Origin: Mycteria americana
Lineage: Eukaryota; Chordata; Aves; Ciconiiformes; Ciconiidae
Direction of reading: 5' to 3'
DNA length: 64,000 nt
NCBI RefSeq assembly: GCF_035582795.1
Contig: NC_134367.1
Coordinates: 3,288,501 to 3,352,500 of the forward strand
The notes under the pieces are model-generated. The model had not been told where the DNA came from. It made no database searches and saw nothing but the letters and a program-made list of their open reading frames with translations. Positions 14,301 to 23,590 of this stretch are shown piece by piece (within the stretch, counting starts at the first letter, position 1; every line of letters starts with the position of its first letter). A program made the translations under genes and the position numbers.

Positions 14301-17300
14301 AGTCAGAAGAAAGGCTCCTGATGTTCACAAAAAGGCTTTGGCCACAGTGAAAAGGATGAAACTTTTGATCAGCTTCAGGGAACAAAGTGCCGTGTTAGTC
14401 AGTGACAGTTTTTATACAAGCCAGAACTATTTATCGGGGAATATATCATTGCTCTCACCTCTCCTAATGGGAGGATTAACATGCAGTTGTGGAAGGCATG
14501 AATTCAGCACCAGATCTGGTTTGTGTGGTTGCTTTTTACTCATCTTCTAGTTGACAAGAAACATGCAACAGAAGCAAAGATGCTATTTTTAGGTTTTTTG
14601 CTGTCCAGAAACTCGGCACTCAGACTGAAGAGCAGGAGCAGGTATCTGGTGTGTGTTGCTGACCAGAAGTGTTTCACCACCAGGATACAGGAGGCTGAAA
14701 GCTGAAAGCAGCATTTAATAAGTTCTTCGATCTTCAGTCGTTAACCTGAGCATTCATTAAATTAGTGCTACTGGAGACATCACAGAGCTGAAATAATTGT
14801 TACCAGTGCTCAAAACTTGCTCCTCCCACACCCTCTCCGACACAAGGATGGAAAACCTTCGGCCAACGTTTTTGAGAGCTTAAGGTGGATACAGAGATAT
14901 TCAGAAGCGTCCAAGAACTAGGTTTATTTTCTCTATCTTTAGCCCTATAAAAACCAGGCTACTGATTCATCTGGGCTACTGCTATAATTATGTGAGCGAG
15001 ATTATCACATGGAGAGGATGATTTAGCCCACTTTGTGATAAAATTGTCAAGTTAAATAGCTGAAGTTAAGAGAAATGGCACGTTAGAAGCTGCACCCATG
15101 AAGCAGACCGGCTCAGCCCATGTGGAAAGAGATCTGAAGCAGAATTTGGGTCTCAGGGTTTGTGGATTAGACAAATGGATTTGCAGCTGCTGCCTGGGTT
15201 TTCACAGCGTTGCCTAACTCCCTCTCTGCCTGGGTTTTAAATTTCTTTCCACGGCTCACAGTCCCCCAAGCCCTGCAGACAGCTCGCTGACCGGGCAGAG
15301 AACAAAACGAACGTGGTTAAAGAGGCAAACAGGGAAAGGCAGATCTGATTTGAAAGGAAACCCACGTGATCTGTAGTTTGAATAGGGATTCCTGGCTCTG
15401 CCATTGCCTCGTGCAAATCGCATCCCTTTTCTGCTGTGGTTTTCTCAGCTATGAAATACGATAAGACTTTTCCCCCCAAGGATAGTCACAAGGTATCAGG
15501 AATTAACTGGTATTTAAGAGCCCTGGGAGAAAGGTCCTTTGCAAGTGTGAACAGCCTCCAAATGGAACGCTCTGAAACTGATCTGCCCCGATGATGTGCA
15601 GGGGCTCTACCAATGCTAAAAATCTCCCGTACTGGGAAAAGCCAGCACGATGCATCCCGACACATCACCGATGAGGGACCGTCAGCCGTTGCTGCGTCAC
15701 TGGCTTGCGAACGGCTCCCACTCTCTCGCCTTCATTTATTATCTTTGTGTAGGAGGCTTGAAGTGCCTTCCTTTCGCTACCAGGATAATACATTTGGCCT
15801 GTTCCTGCCCTGAGGGAATTAGCAGTAAAATTCCCAGTAATTTAATTGTGCGTACAGCCTAGATGTTCATTCATTCAAACAGGATGCCATCGCCAAGGAC
15901 ACTGATAACGCATGGATCCAAGGTCACTGCAAGGTCACTTGTGCGATTCACGCAAATTCTTGGCTGAAACGAGGTTGGGAAATGTCTTTAGATCCTGCGT
16001 CTGAAGAGGGTCCAGCAGCACTGGCTGAGATGCAGACACGTAGCTACAGTAACACCATTTCAGTGCAAACAGGATTGAATTTACAGTTGGACTCAATGAT
16101 CTTAAAGGTCTTTTCCAACCTAAATGATTCTGTGATTCTATGAATGCTGAAGCAACATTTTCCCTGTATTTATCTTCATTTTTCGCTCTCGTATGCATGT
16201 TGAACCAAAAAGAAAAATAGAAAAAAAATTTAAAAAGATAAAAATATTATGGTTCTGGACCCTGCATCTAATGAATTGAGTAGGAATTCTGCCATAAGCT
16301 TTAGCAGGTGCTGATGAGTTGCACAGGGGACTACAGCCACTTCCTTACTCATTAATTAATGTGTATTAGCTCAGGGTAGCTGCTGGTGGAGGGGGGGTTC
16401 ATACATTAATGACAAAGACATTTCTCAGAGTAGTGTACAAGGAGGGAAGGACAATATTTCCCAGGAAAGCTGGCTGTCTCAGGAAATGGGTTCGTACCGA
16501 TTTTCTTATTTACCACACGAGGTACTGGGGATAGGGCAGAAAAAAGATTCAAACCCACTGTGGAAGGAAACTGTCTTATTTAGAGCAGGGGCTGCACAGC
16601 AGTTAGGACGTACATAACCATCAGAAAAGTGCTGTACCTGGCTGGGTGGATTTTGTGCTGGCATCTCTTCTCCCTTGGGTTGTGTTCAGAGATTGCACAC
16701 AGAGGTCATGCGGGAAAGTAGGTGTGCTCCTGGTGTCCAAGCTCCAGCAGCCAACAGGAGGACATTCCTCTTTGCAGGGTGTCTGCAGCGTGCGTTTGAA
16801 GGCTTACACGCACACTGGGTGAGTGATGGTTGCCCTTGCAGTAGCAGGCAAGTTTTCAGTAAAATTACTGCAAGAAGGATTTGTCAGGATTAGTGTTCAT
16901 CTCTTGTCCATTTCTGGATGCTAGCCCCCAAAATTAGCAGTGGCAGGTACCTGGCACCTACATGCCTCAGTTTTGCAGAGAAGTCAAGGACTGAATGAGC
17001 AGTCACAGCAAATGTCCCTTTTCACTCTCAGATATTGTCTCTTGGTGACAGGATTCAGTTGTCCTTCTGGGGCCACGGGAGCGTGTGGAAAAGGCTGAGA
17101 AAGACAGGGCAATGCACTGAGCCGGAGCTTGTGACTGATCTCCTCCTCTTACCTTCTGTATCTATTTATTCTGCAGGGATCTCAGGGCTGAGCTGTGCAA
17201 TTTTGAGTCCAAAATTTCCTTGTTCCCCCAAATCCTCACGAACTCAGGATAGAGCTTGATTTTCCCAGTCAGCCTGTGGGATGCAGCTGCTATGAAGTCC

Positions 17301-17643
17301 CGAGGTTTGATCCTGCTGTAACATCCTCCTTATGCCGTAGGTGGACAGCGGGGGACCTCTGGTTTGCAGCTACTGGAACACCATGAAGTGGTTTCAGGTC
17401 GGCATCGTCAGCTGGGGAGAAGATTGTGCAGAAAAGCCAAACCATGAGATCTTAATGTCTGTTTACAGCTACCGTGGCTGGATTGAGACTGAGACAGCCA
17501 TAAGGGGGAAACCTTTCTTCATTGAAGGCGTGGATAACCTTGCAAATGCCAGGGTGGTTCCTTCCAGGGCTCAGACACAGCTGGTATTTCTTGAGTATTG
17601 TCTCCCTTTATTTATCTCCTTAATAGCAATTAGATTACTCTAG
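2252..17643 (+). CDS. PRSS55: Serine protease 55 (PRSS55), trypsin-like, five coding exons, complete frame
   Basis: Predicted secreted, membrane-tethered S1 (chymotrypsin-fold) protease. Joining 2252-2306, 2732-2921, 3810-4057, 7025-7164 and 17341-17643 gives 936 nt, 311 aa plus TAG, with no internal stop; every junction is GT..AG with matching phases 1, 2, 1, 0. Domains: signal peptide 1-18; short propeptide starting ECG (C20) and ending KR35; mature start ITAG (36-39); GEFPW 45-49; His76 in TAAHC; Asp121 in NDIAL; Ser214 in DSGGP; hydrophobic tail about 292-311, fitting a GPI signal or TM anchor. The ten framework cysteines of the family are present (C20/C141, C61/C77, C154/C220, C186/C199, C210/C240), plus C298 in the tail. 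The ECG propeptide, DIALLLL-like block, CWVAGWG and hydrophobic tail fit PRSS55 better than other PRSS genes. Mammalian PRSS55 is testis-specific and needed for male fertility. Odd: G208, V212 and E247 at positions 189, 193 and 226. Orthology rests on recognition, not on a search. Confidence 0.88.
2307..2731 (+). other. PRSS55 intron 1
   Basis: 425-bp phase-1 intron between the signal-peptide exon and the propeptide/His exon. Donor CAG/GTTTTT, acceptor TTTTGTACCCAG. No repeat or RNA gene seen. Confidence 0.75.
2732..2921 (+). CDS. PRSS55: PRSS55 coding exon 2: propeptide, activation site and catalytic His
   Basis: Acceptor TTTTGTACCCAG and donor GTGAGT at 2922. Encodes [11 protein letters not shown], then the activation cleavage site KR/ITAG (residues 34-39; the family consensus is R/IVGG), [10 protein letters not shown], the CGG with Cys42-equivalent C61, and ILTAAHC with the catalytic His76. 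C20 is the propeptide cysteine that ties the light chain to C141 after activation. The exon enters in phase 1 and leaves in phase 2. A reading that runs on past the donor meets a stop at once (GTG TGA), which supports the splice. Confidence 0.93.
2922..3809 (+). other. PRSS55 intron 2
   Basis: 888-bp phase-2 intron, donor GTGAGT, acceptor TTTATAAG. The long open frame around 3216-3689 lies within it and has no protease character. Nothing else recognised. Confidence 0.8.
3810..4057 (+). CDS. PRSS55: PRSS55 coding exon 3: catalytic Asp block
   Basis: Acceptor TTTATAAG/G at 3808-3809; donor GTGAGA at 4058. The phase-2 join gives [16 protein letters not shown], then [18 protein letters not shown] with catalytic Asp121 (chymotrypsin 102), the PICLP motif with C141, and HCWVAGWG with C154. 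The 248-nt length and phases match the central exon of S1 protease genes. No N-glycosylation sequon is present. The alternative frames that are open here are shadows. Confidence 0.93.
4058..7024 (+). other. PRSS55 intron 3 (contains a CR1 copy)
   Basis: 2967-bp phase-1 intron, donor GTGAGA, acceptor TGGTTAGCAG. It contains a truncated CR1 in the gene's own orientation at 5290-5946; the rest is unremarkable. Confidence 0.8.
5290..5946 (+). mobile_element. CR1 LINE, 5'-truncated, sense to PRSS55
   Basis: Non-LTR retroposon fragment holding only the 3' end of the CR1 reverse-transcriptase ORF and its 3' tail. 5296-5664 reads a continuous 122-residue segment of the CR1 ORF2 C-terminus (motifs [60 protein letters not shown]), then a stop at the TAACAAGTG. 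The 3' end carries TTGGACTAAATGATCTTAAAGG and ends in GATTCTATGA repeats. The abrupt 5' start is typical of target-primed insertions. The long readable ORF suggests a fairly recent copy. Not mobile by itself. Confidence 0.93.
7025..7164 (+). CDS. PRSS55: PRSS55 coding exon 4: autolysis loop to S1-pocket floor
   Basis: Acceptor GCTGGTTAGCAG ends at 7024; donor GTAAAG at 7165. The phase-1 join makes a Val codon, then [21 protein letters not shown]. Carries the Cys168/Cys182 pair (C186, C199), NVLCAE and ends RGACQ. The residue two before C210 is Gly208, at chymotrypsin position 189, where trypsin-like members including mammalian PRSS55 carry Asp. Ends in phase 0 directly before the catalytic Ser exon, the standard boundary for this family. 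Confidence 0.9.
12810..13610 (+). mobile_element. Ancient, diverged CR1 LINE copy
   Basis: Phrases match an old amniote CR1 in order along about 800 bp: GCAGATGCAGTTCACTGTTGATAA (12869 on), a segment near 12990 corresponding to the CR1 phrase for 'delayed count ... GTGGATAGT', GTCAAAAAGGCAATGAGAGC, and at the far end AACAAAGAGAAGGAAGTG, TTAAACTATGGAAGTC and AACTTCCTGGATGAAGAT. All frames are broken, and the middle (13100-13370) is poorly matched or carries an insertion. It is clearly much older than the CR1 copies at 5290 or 22569. Confidence 0.65.
13780..13890 (-). repeat. MIR-like SINE fossil
   Basis: Reads CCCATTTTCCAGCAAGGGGATGGAGGGACAGAGTGGCTGAAGG..., resembling the antisense of the MIR/CORE-SINE block that corresponds to 'cccattttacagatgaggaaactgaggcacagagag'. 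Diverged; orientation inferred from that block. Confidence 0.4.
15385..15485 (+). repeat. MIR-like SINE fossil
   Basis: GGATTCCTGGCTCTGCCATTGCCTCGTGCAA ... TTTTCTCAGCTATGAAATACGATAA follows the order of a MIR-type SINE (gctctgccactgac / cctcagtttccctatctgtaaaat). Short and diverged. Confidence 0.45.
16079..16144 (+). mobile_element. CR1 3' tail only
   Basis: TTACAGTTGGACTCAATGATCTTAAAGGTCTTTTCCAACC... GATTCTGTGATTCTATGA is the last ~65 bp of a modern CR1. It is an extreme 5' truncation in the sense direction of the gene, inside PRSS55 intron 4. Confidence 0.9.
17341..17643 (+). CDS. PRSS55: PRSS55 coding exon 5: catalytic Ser and membrane-anchor tail
   Basis: Begins directly after a TGCCGTAG acceptor. 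First codons GTG GAC AGC GGG GGA CCT read VDSGGP: the catalytic Ser214 is present, but the preceding residue 193 is Val, not Gly. Then [11 protein letters not shown] (C240, equivalent to Cys220), an aberrant loop NHEILMSVY where the family has PG(I/V)YT, so Glu247 sits at position 226, and RGWIETE. The last ~50 residues leave the protease fold and finish with a hydrophobic stretch ([18 protein letters not shown]), as in mammalian PRSS55. TAG at 17641-17643. Confidence 0.93.
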   Translation: MDSGGPLVCSYWNTMKWFQVGIVSWGEDCAEKPNHEILMSVYSYRGWIETETAIRGKPFFIEGVDNLANARVVPSRAQTQLVFLEYCLPLFISLIAIRLL

Positions 17644-17662
17644 AGAATATTTTTAAACACAT

Positions 17663-17668
17663 AATAAA
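17663..17668 (+). terminator. PRSS55 poly(A) signal AATAAA
   Basis: A canonical AATAAA lies 19 bases past the PRSS55 stop codon, followed by T-rich sequence (TCATTCTTCTTTTGCTGCTG, 17685-17704). The implied 3' UTR is very short, about 40-50 nt, which is common for germ-cell transcripts. No competing hexamer lies between the stop and this site. Confidence 0.65.
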
Positions 17669-19384
17669 AGTCAGAACTACTGTCTCATTCTTCTTTTGCT
17701 GCTGAGCCGTTTGCTGTCTCAGGTCAACCTGCTCCATCTGACTGATGTGGACACAGATGCCAAAATGAGATGCCACAGTGAGGGGAGCGATGAAGAGGAC
17801 GTAGAGATGAAATGAGAGAGCCAGGACACAGACAAGAGGGGCTATAATCCTCTGAAAAACACAGATTTTCCACGCTGGTGGGTCACGTCAGGCGCAGTTA
17901 TTTGCTAAGCTCAGATGCAAAGTCAAGATGCGGCATCTGACGCAGCTGATCTCCTTGGAAAGCTGAAGTCCTAAGAAAGGTCTTAGCTTACTCAGTTGCA
18001 TATTAGCTTAACTGTTGGTAGGACAGCTCTGGGTTAATGTATTTCACAGCTAATTATTAGCTGGACTAATGTATCTTCTATCTTTTAGCTGACCCAAGCT
18101 AAGAGCATCTTCAGAGACCACAGCAGCTGCTCAGGTGATATGTCAGGCTCCTGGGACATGACTACATATCAAATTCAATATCTCCATAAGCTAGAAAAAG
18201 GGCAAGAAATCTTTTGGCCAGTGTTGGAAGGTGTAGCATCGTATAACTAATCAATCTTATTTACCTGGATTGCAAATTTTGGGTTTTGGTTGTTAAAGGC
18301 AATAGAGAAAAATCTGGCTGGCTGAAGAGAACTGTTTCTGAGCTATCCATAAAATGTGGTCTACAGAAGTCCCTTGGCTTGGTAATTAGCCAAAATTAAG
18401 CCCTTGCAAGTAAATGATAAATCAAAAGCAAATAGCATTTTTTTTAATCTGTTACAGGCCTATTATATGCATGGCTGAGAGGTCCACATCCCAGCCTGAG
18501 CTGGGACTGAGCAGGTACTCCATGCAACCCATGGTCCTTCATTGCTTCTCCAGCAACAGAAGTGCATTGCAAAATGTGTTCTGGTCTTCACAAGGAGGTT
18601 GCTTTTCTTGGAAGTGATGGGGACGGAGGCAAGCAGCAAGGTCTCCTTCATGTCCCACCTTTGCAACGGCATAAAAGCACCTGTAATTTGCAGCAATGAT
18701 AAAAGTCAGTGAATGTGCAATGGGACAGAACCTCACAAATTGGTTTTAATTACCTTGATATTTTCTGGCTAGCTGGTGGAGAAGCCTTGTAAACGAGAAT
18801 TAATTAATCTACCTTAAGCTAATGCAAACCCATCTTGGCATAAAAGTCAGACTTTATTTTCTGTGTTATCTGAGCAGAAAATAATGCTTAATTATTATTA
18901 GTTCTGAGTAATGCGTATGAAAATTGCTCCGCATTAATTTCACATGGCTGACTGGCTAATGGATGCATAAGGGTCTTGTAACCCTTTGCAAAAAGACTAA
19001 TAAAAGCTAAAAACAAGGGGAATATATTACTTTAGCAGCTATTAGTAGTAGACAGTGTCTGCTGGCATTAATACCTATATTTATTTTCCTTTCTATTAAT
19101 AATATATCAAGAGATTCTAGAAGCTGTGGCAGTGGCTGGACATCAGGAAATATTTCCTAATGCTGCAATCTATTCAGCTACAGAATTGTTTCCCCCAAAG
19201 GAAATGAGAGATGTCTTCCTGCTTGAATTATTTTAATGTAGGGATTGTATAAAGCACTTTTGTCTACAGCACACTGCATGGAAAAAGCCTGCGCTTACAG
19301 GGAGCTGCAAAAGGACCCAGCAGTTCTTTTTCCATCAGCAGCATTTGCAAACTGATAATGGTCTGTGTTAAATGAAGGCGATGC

Positions 19385-19545
19385 TACTTAGTGGTTACAG
19401 CAGGGCACTGCTGCTATGGGTTTTGATCCGTTCTGCTGCTCATTTACTCAACGACCTTGGGGAAAGAAAGTTTGTGCCTCGTGCCTCAGTTTCCCTACTT
19501 GTAAATTGAGATAATGAAAGTGGTTCACTTTGCTATATGGAAACA
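19385..19545 (+). repeat. MIR-like SINE fossil
   Basis: Best MIR match in the window: TAGTGGTTACAGCAGGGCACTG (tRNA-like head), CGACCTTGGGGAAAGAAAG, then TGCCTCAGTTTCCCTACTTGTAAATTGAGATAATG. The order and spacing follow MIR-type CORE-SINEs. Old and non-mobile. Confidence 0.6.
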
Positions 19546-21279
19546 TCAGCTCTGCAAATTAAGACCAGCTACGTAGCTGCAAAGTAATGAGCAGTAAAGA
19601 GACCTTTTTCCTCCTTATTTAAAACATCACAGAATTCATTAAAGTGAATTCAGCTTTGCTACTTCATATACTGTTCAATAATTAGGGCGAGAAAGGAAGT
19701 GTTTGTTTAATATTTCTATGCTGTAGGCAGGTCTGATGAAACATGTTGATGCTGTATTTTGTTTCAAAGGTATTTGTGTTTTGAGAGAGCACATCACTTT
19801 GGTTATGGATTTGATGGGAATGTGTTGGAGTCACACAAAAGCAAAATGCAGTATGTCAGCTTTGTCATTAACATTTCAATGTGACCCATTAATTTTTTAG
19901 GCTTTACAACATTGGTGGACTATGTTTGTTATGTTATTGTATTCCATATTTGTGGGTTTAGAACATCTAAGGGAAAAGTTTCCAAACTGAACTACCTCAA
20001 CTTTTATGCTTCAGGATATAGTTAGGGATGTTCACTTTTTGTCTTAATTTGCAGCTCATTTCTCATTGCCCCTTCCCTCTTTCCAGATACCTCTTCCTCA
20101 TGTCCAGTCAGCCCGACGGAGAGCATCAAGCAGTCTGGGCAAAAGAAATATGTTTCTTTCAATAACCTTTGCTCAGCGAGCAAAGCTGGCCAACATAAAA
20201 CAAGAGGCTGCTGCATGGAGCATGGTGATGCAAAGCAGTGCACCAAAATACAGATTTTGTTCTCGGCACTACACCTTTAGCAGCAAATAACAGAAGAGAA
20301 GCAGGCTATGGAAATGCTTAGAGACCCAGGGAAACATCCACAAGAGGATCCAGGGGACAAAAATATGAGGATATGGGTACTAAAGGACACAGAGAAGAGG
20401 TAGGCAGGCCTTGCTTGCGTGTTTTGCTAAGGAGATAAGAACAAAAGCACCTCCCATGAGCACGGAAGGCAGCAATCTAAAAGCCAATATACCAAAAAAA
20501 TTTTGGCTTGATTCCATGGAAATTAAGGGCTCTGTATATATGTGTGTGTTTCCCTGCCTGCCCCGTCCCAGCTGGCCATTTGCACGCAAGCTTGAGCAGA
20601 GAGATGGAAGATTTGACGATGATGGTGTTTGTGCAACTTCGGTGGCAAGAGCTGGTTGCAGATGAGAAGTGGGGAGGGCTCCAAGGAAGCAAGAGAGTCA
20701 TGTGGCTCCACCTCAGAGAAGGAGGGTTGGAACAGCATCAGTCCAAGGTCACAAATAACTACCACTGTAGAAATCCAGTCTTCATTCAGGGTGATGATCC
20801 CAGCCCTTTCTCGCCCAGCTCCTCCCCAGTAGATGTGACATGGGTGATCTGAGGACAGAACAGTTCCCAGTGCGACCCTTTTGGAGGTTCTGAGATTTCC
20901 CATTTTCTCCTTTTCCAGCCTGTGCTTCCTCACAGGGGCAGACACAATGAAATGCATAGGCTTGTCTTCTCTTGCTCCCTTTGGCATCCCGGGCACCTCT
21001 GTCCCCCTGAGGAGAAGGCAGATGGCACGCATGGCTGTGACTGCAACTGTTGGCATCCATTTGTCGGTTCACATGCACTGCATGAGGTGTTTTGACTCTG
21101 TGTGTGTGTCTTTAGCTGCCTAACCTCAATGCAAGCAAAATGTCAGAGGGCTTATTTCTCTCCTGTGTTTTTGTGCACCTACCAGGTGAAGAGTGAAAAA
21201 GCACCTGTGGATATGGTAAAAATCATTGGTCAGCTCTTTAGTTGTGTCTTTTGTTGATGGTAAAGTAGATTAGTGCTGG

Positions 21280-21440
21280 ATACTGAAGGCTGCAGTGGAG
21301 CTGCACCCATTCCCACATTTCCCAGTGACTCCCCAAGTGGCTTTCTGGACAAGCCATTTTTCAGGCTAAGGACTCAGTTTACTCTTCTGTAAGCATGGCA
21401 ATAATTAAAAGCCAGGGACGTGTCTTGAGATGCACCAATT
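21280..21440 (+). repeat. MIR-like SINE fossil (3' part)
   Basis: GGACAAGCCATTTTTCAGGCTAAGGACTCAGTTTACTCTTCTGTAAGCATGGCAATAAT corresponds to the MIR 3' half (caagtcact ... ctcagtttcctcatctgtaaaatgg). The upstream half is too diverged to place. Confidence 0.4.
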
Positions 21441-22568
21441 GTGATAGTGATTAATCACTATTGTTAACAAAAGCGAAGATAGCTCTGGGACAGAAAACAG
21501 TACTGACAGTATTGAACTACTTGATTTGTTCAACAACTGCTGAACGCTTCTGGTGTTAGGCTGAAGAGATGCTTTAAGTAGGTGGATTATGGTCTGGAGG
21601 AGAGCCTGGCTTTGGGATGAATACAGGGTGGAGGCTGGCAGCCCTCGACATGCCTAACCGAGCCATTGACATCCCTAAATGTACCCCAGAAATACAACCA
21701 CGCCTTTCCCTGCAATGTGGGAACGCTCAAGCGTGATGGATCTGTGCTGAGCAGTGCCCACCCTGTGCATAGTGGTTGTGCCTGCTGACCTTGAAGAACC
21801 ACCCATTCTGCTTGAAGGACTTTGCTCCGTTGCCATTTTTACCCTTTGAGTGTTTCATTGCCAGGGAAATCCCTCTGGTTGTGGCTTCTCTGGCAGTCCC
21901 GTGGCAGCCCACGCTGCTGATCATGAGTGGCTTTTCTAAGTCATGCTTGAACTGCCCATGTACTTTAAGAGCAGCAGCTTGGCCACCTCTGGGCAGATCA
22001 TACTTCTTTGCTGTTCTAACATTGGTGTGCACCACTCCTGGTGGTTATTAGGGCTTGCAAAATAAAGCAGCTGGCAGCAACTGAGCTTACAACATCCTGC
22101 AGCATCACAAAACATCCTCCGGTTGGGTATTTCCAAGTATCTGCATTCAAAGTGTCTCCCTTCCATGTCCTTTTCTGAGAGGTGTCTTGTGCTTGCTAAC
22201 ACTTTCTGTATTCACAACTGACTGCTTTCTCCATGTCTCATCATGACTCACTGCTTCAAGGGCTCTTTAATATGCAATTCACTTTGTTCCCACAGCTCAG
22301 ACCACTGAATGATTTAGCATGTGGCTACGGAGGAGAGCACTGCATTTGGCTCCTCGGCTGGGAAGGGTGGGCTTCAAGTCACTGCTGGAAAGTAAAAGTT
22401 CCTCTTCCTCAAGGCTTTTGAATTTATGTCTTAACACTAACTCTGCAGACATCAATCACAATGTAAGCAGCTCCAGAGCTAGCCCATATGTCTCCAAATT
22501 AGGGAAATGGGGGGGAAAGGACGATACGATGGCTTAGGCACTGAATGCAGACACTGGAGCAAAAATTT

Positions 22569-23590
22569 ATAGAATCACAGAATCATAGAATCGTTTAGGT
22601 TGGGAAAGACTGTTAAGATCATCAAGTCCAACTGTTAACCTAGCACTGCCAAGTCCACCACTAAACCATGTCCCTAAGCACCACATCTACACGACTTTTA
22701 AATACCCCCAGGGATGGTGACTCCACCACTTCCCTGGGCAGCCTGTTCCAATGCTTGATAACCCTTTCGGTGAAGTAAAATTTCCTAATATCCAATCTAA
22801 ACCTCCCCTGGTGCAACTTGAGGCCATTTCCTCTTGTCCTATCACTTGTTACCTGGGAGAAGAGACCGACCCCACCTCTCTACACCCTCCTTTCAGGCAG
22901 TTGTAGAGAGCGATGAGGTCTCCCCTCAGCCTCCTTTTCTCCAGGCTGAACAACCCCAGGTCCCTCAGCCGCTCCCCATCAGCCTTGTGCTCCAGATCCT
23001 TCCCCAGCTCCGTTGCCCTTCTCTGGACACGCTCCAGCCCCTCAATGTCTTCGTTGTAGTGAGGGGCCCAACACTGAACACAGTATTCGAGGTGCGGCCT
23101 CACCAGTGCCGAGTACAGGGGACGATCACTGCCCCAGTCCTGCTGGCCACGCTATTTCTGACACAAGCCAGGATGCCATTGGCTTTCTTGGCCACCTGGG
23201 CACACTGCTGGCTCATATTCAGGCGGCTGTCGACCAACACCCCCAGGTCCTTTTCCACCAGGCAGCTTTCCAGCCACTCTTCCCCAAGCCTGTAGTGTTG
23301 CATGGGGTTGCTGTGGCCCACGTGCAGGACCTTGCACTTGGCCTTGTTGAACCGCATGCAATTGACCTCGGCCCATCGATCCAGCCTGTCCAGGCCCCTC
23401 TGCAGAGCTTCCTACCCTCAAGAGATCAACACTCCCACACAACTTGGTGTCATCTGCAAACTGACTGAGGGTGCACTCGATCCCCTTGTCCAGATCATTG
23501 ATAAAGACATTAAACAGGACTGGCCCCAACACAGAGCCCTGGGGAACACCACTTGTGACCGGCCGCCAACTGGCTTTAACTCCAGTTGAT
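22569..23590 (-). mobile_element. CR1 LINE, 5'-truncated, keeps part of the reverse transcriptase
   Basis: The largest modern CR1 in the window, about 1.0 kb, antisense to PRSS55. From its 5' side (23590) it reads [20 protein letters not shown], then the FADDTKLCG block with the RT active-site ADD motif, then [35 protein letters not shown] and [20 protein letters not shown]. It ends in AGAATCACAGAATCATAGAATCG at 22569-22591. Frame breaks split the ORF (segments 23152-23532, 23100-23357, 22849-23103). It encodes only the palm end and C-terminus, so it is dead. The 5' break falls within the RT coding region near 23590. Confidence 0.93.

Larger units (their letters stand above)
7165..17340 (+). 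other. PRSS55 intron 4 (10.2 kb)
   Basis: Phase-0 intron between the exon ending RGACQ and the catalytic Ser exon; it holds two thirds of the gene length. Contents I can support: an ancient CR1 at 12810-13610, MIR-like fossils near 13780-13890 and 15385-15485, and a CR1 tail at 16079-16144. A tRNA-like head may sit near 10524-10560 (GGTAGCTCAG), weak. Sections 7165-12800 and 16150-17340 otherwise show nothing I recognise. Confidence 0.75.
17670..22568. other. Intergenic stretch 3' of PRSS55
   Basis: No coding exon supported. Contains an AT-rich segment with TTAATTAA and ATGCAAAC (18780-18960), and MIR-like fossils at 19385-19545 and 21280-21440. The open frames around 20411-21078 overlap on both strands and show no domain. 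Confidence 0.5.

Noticed and set aside
17341..17643. Reading the GTG at 17341 as a start codon of a separate small protein
   Set aside because: It directly follows a splice acceptor and continues the CQ-xDSGGP motif of PRSS55; it is an internal Val codon.
20523..21056. 177-codon open frame on the - strand with several overlapping frames
   Set aside because: At least five frames on both strands are open over the same stretch, which shows lack of stops rather than coding selection; no motif found.
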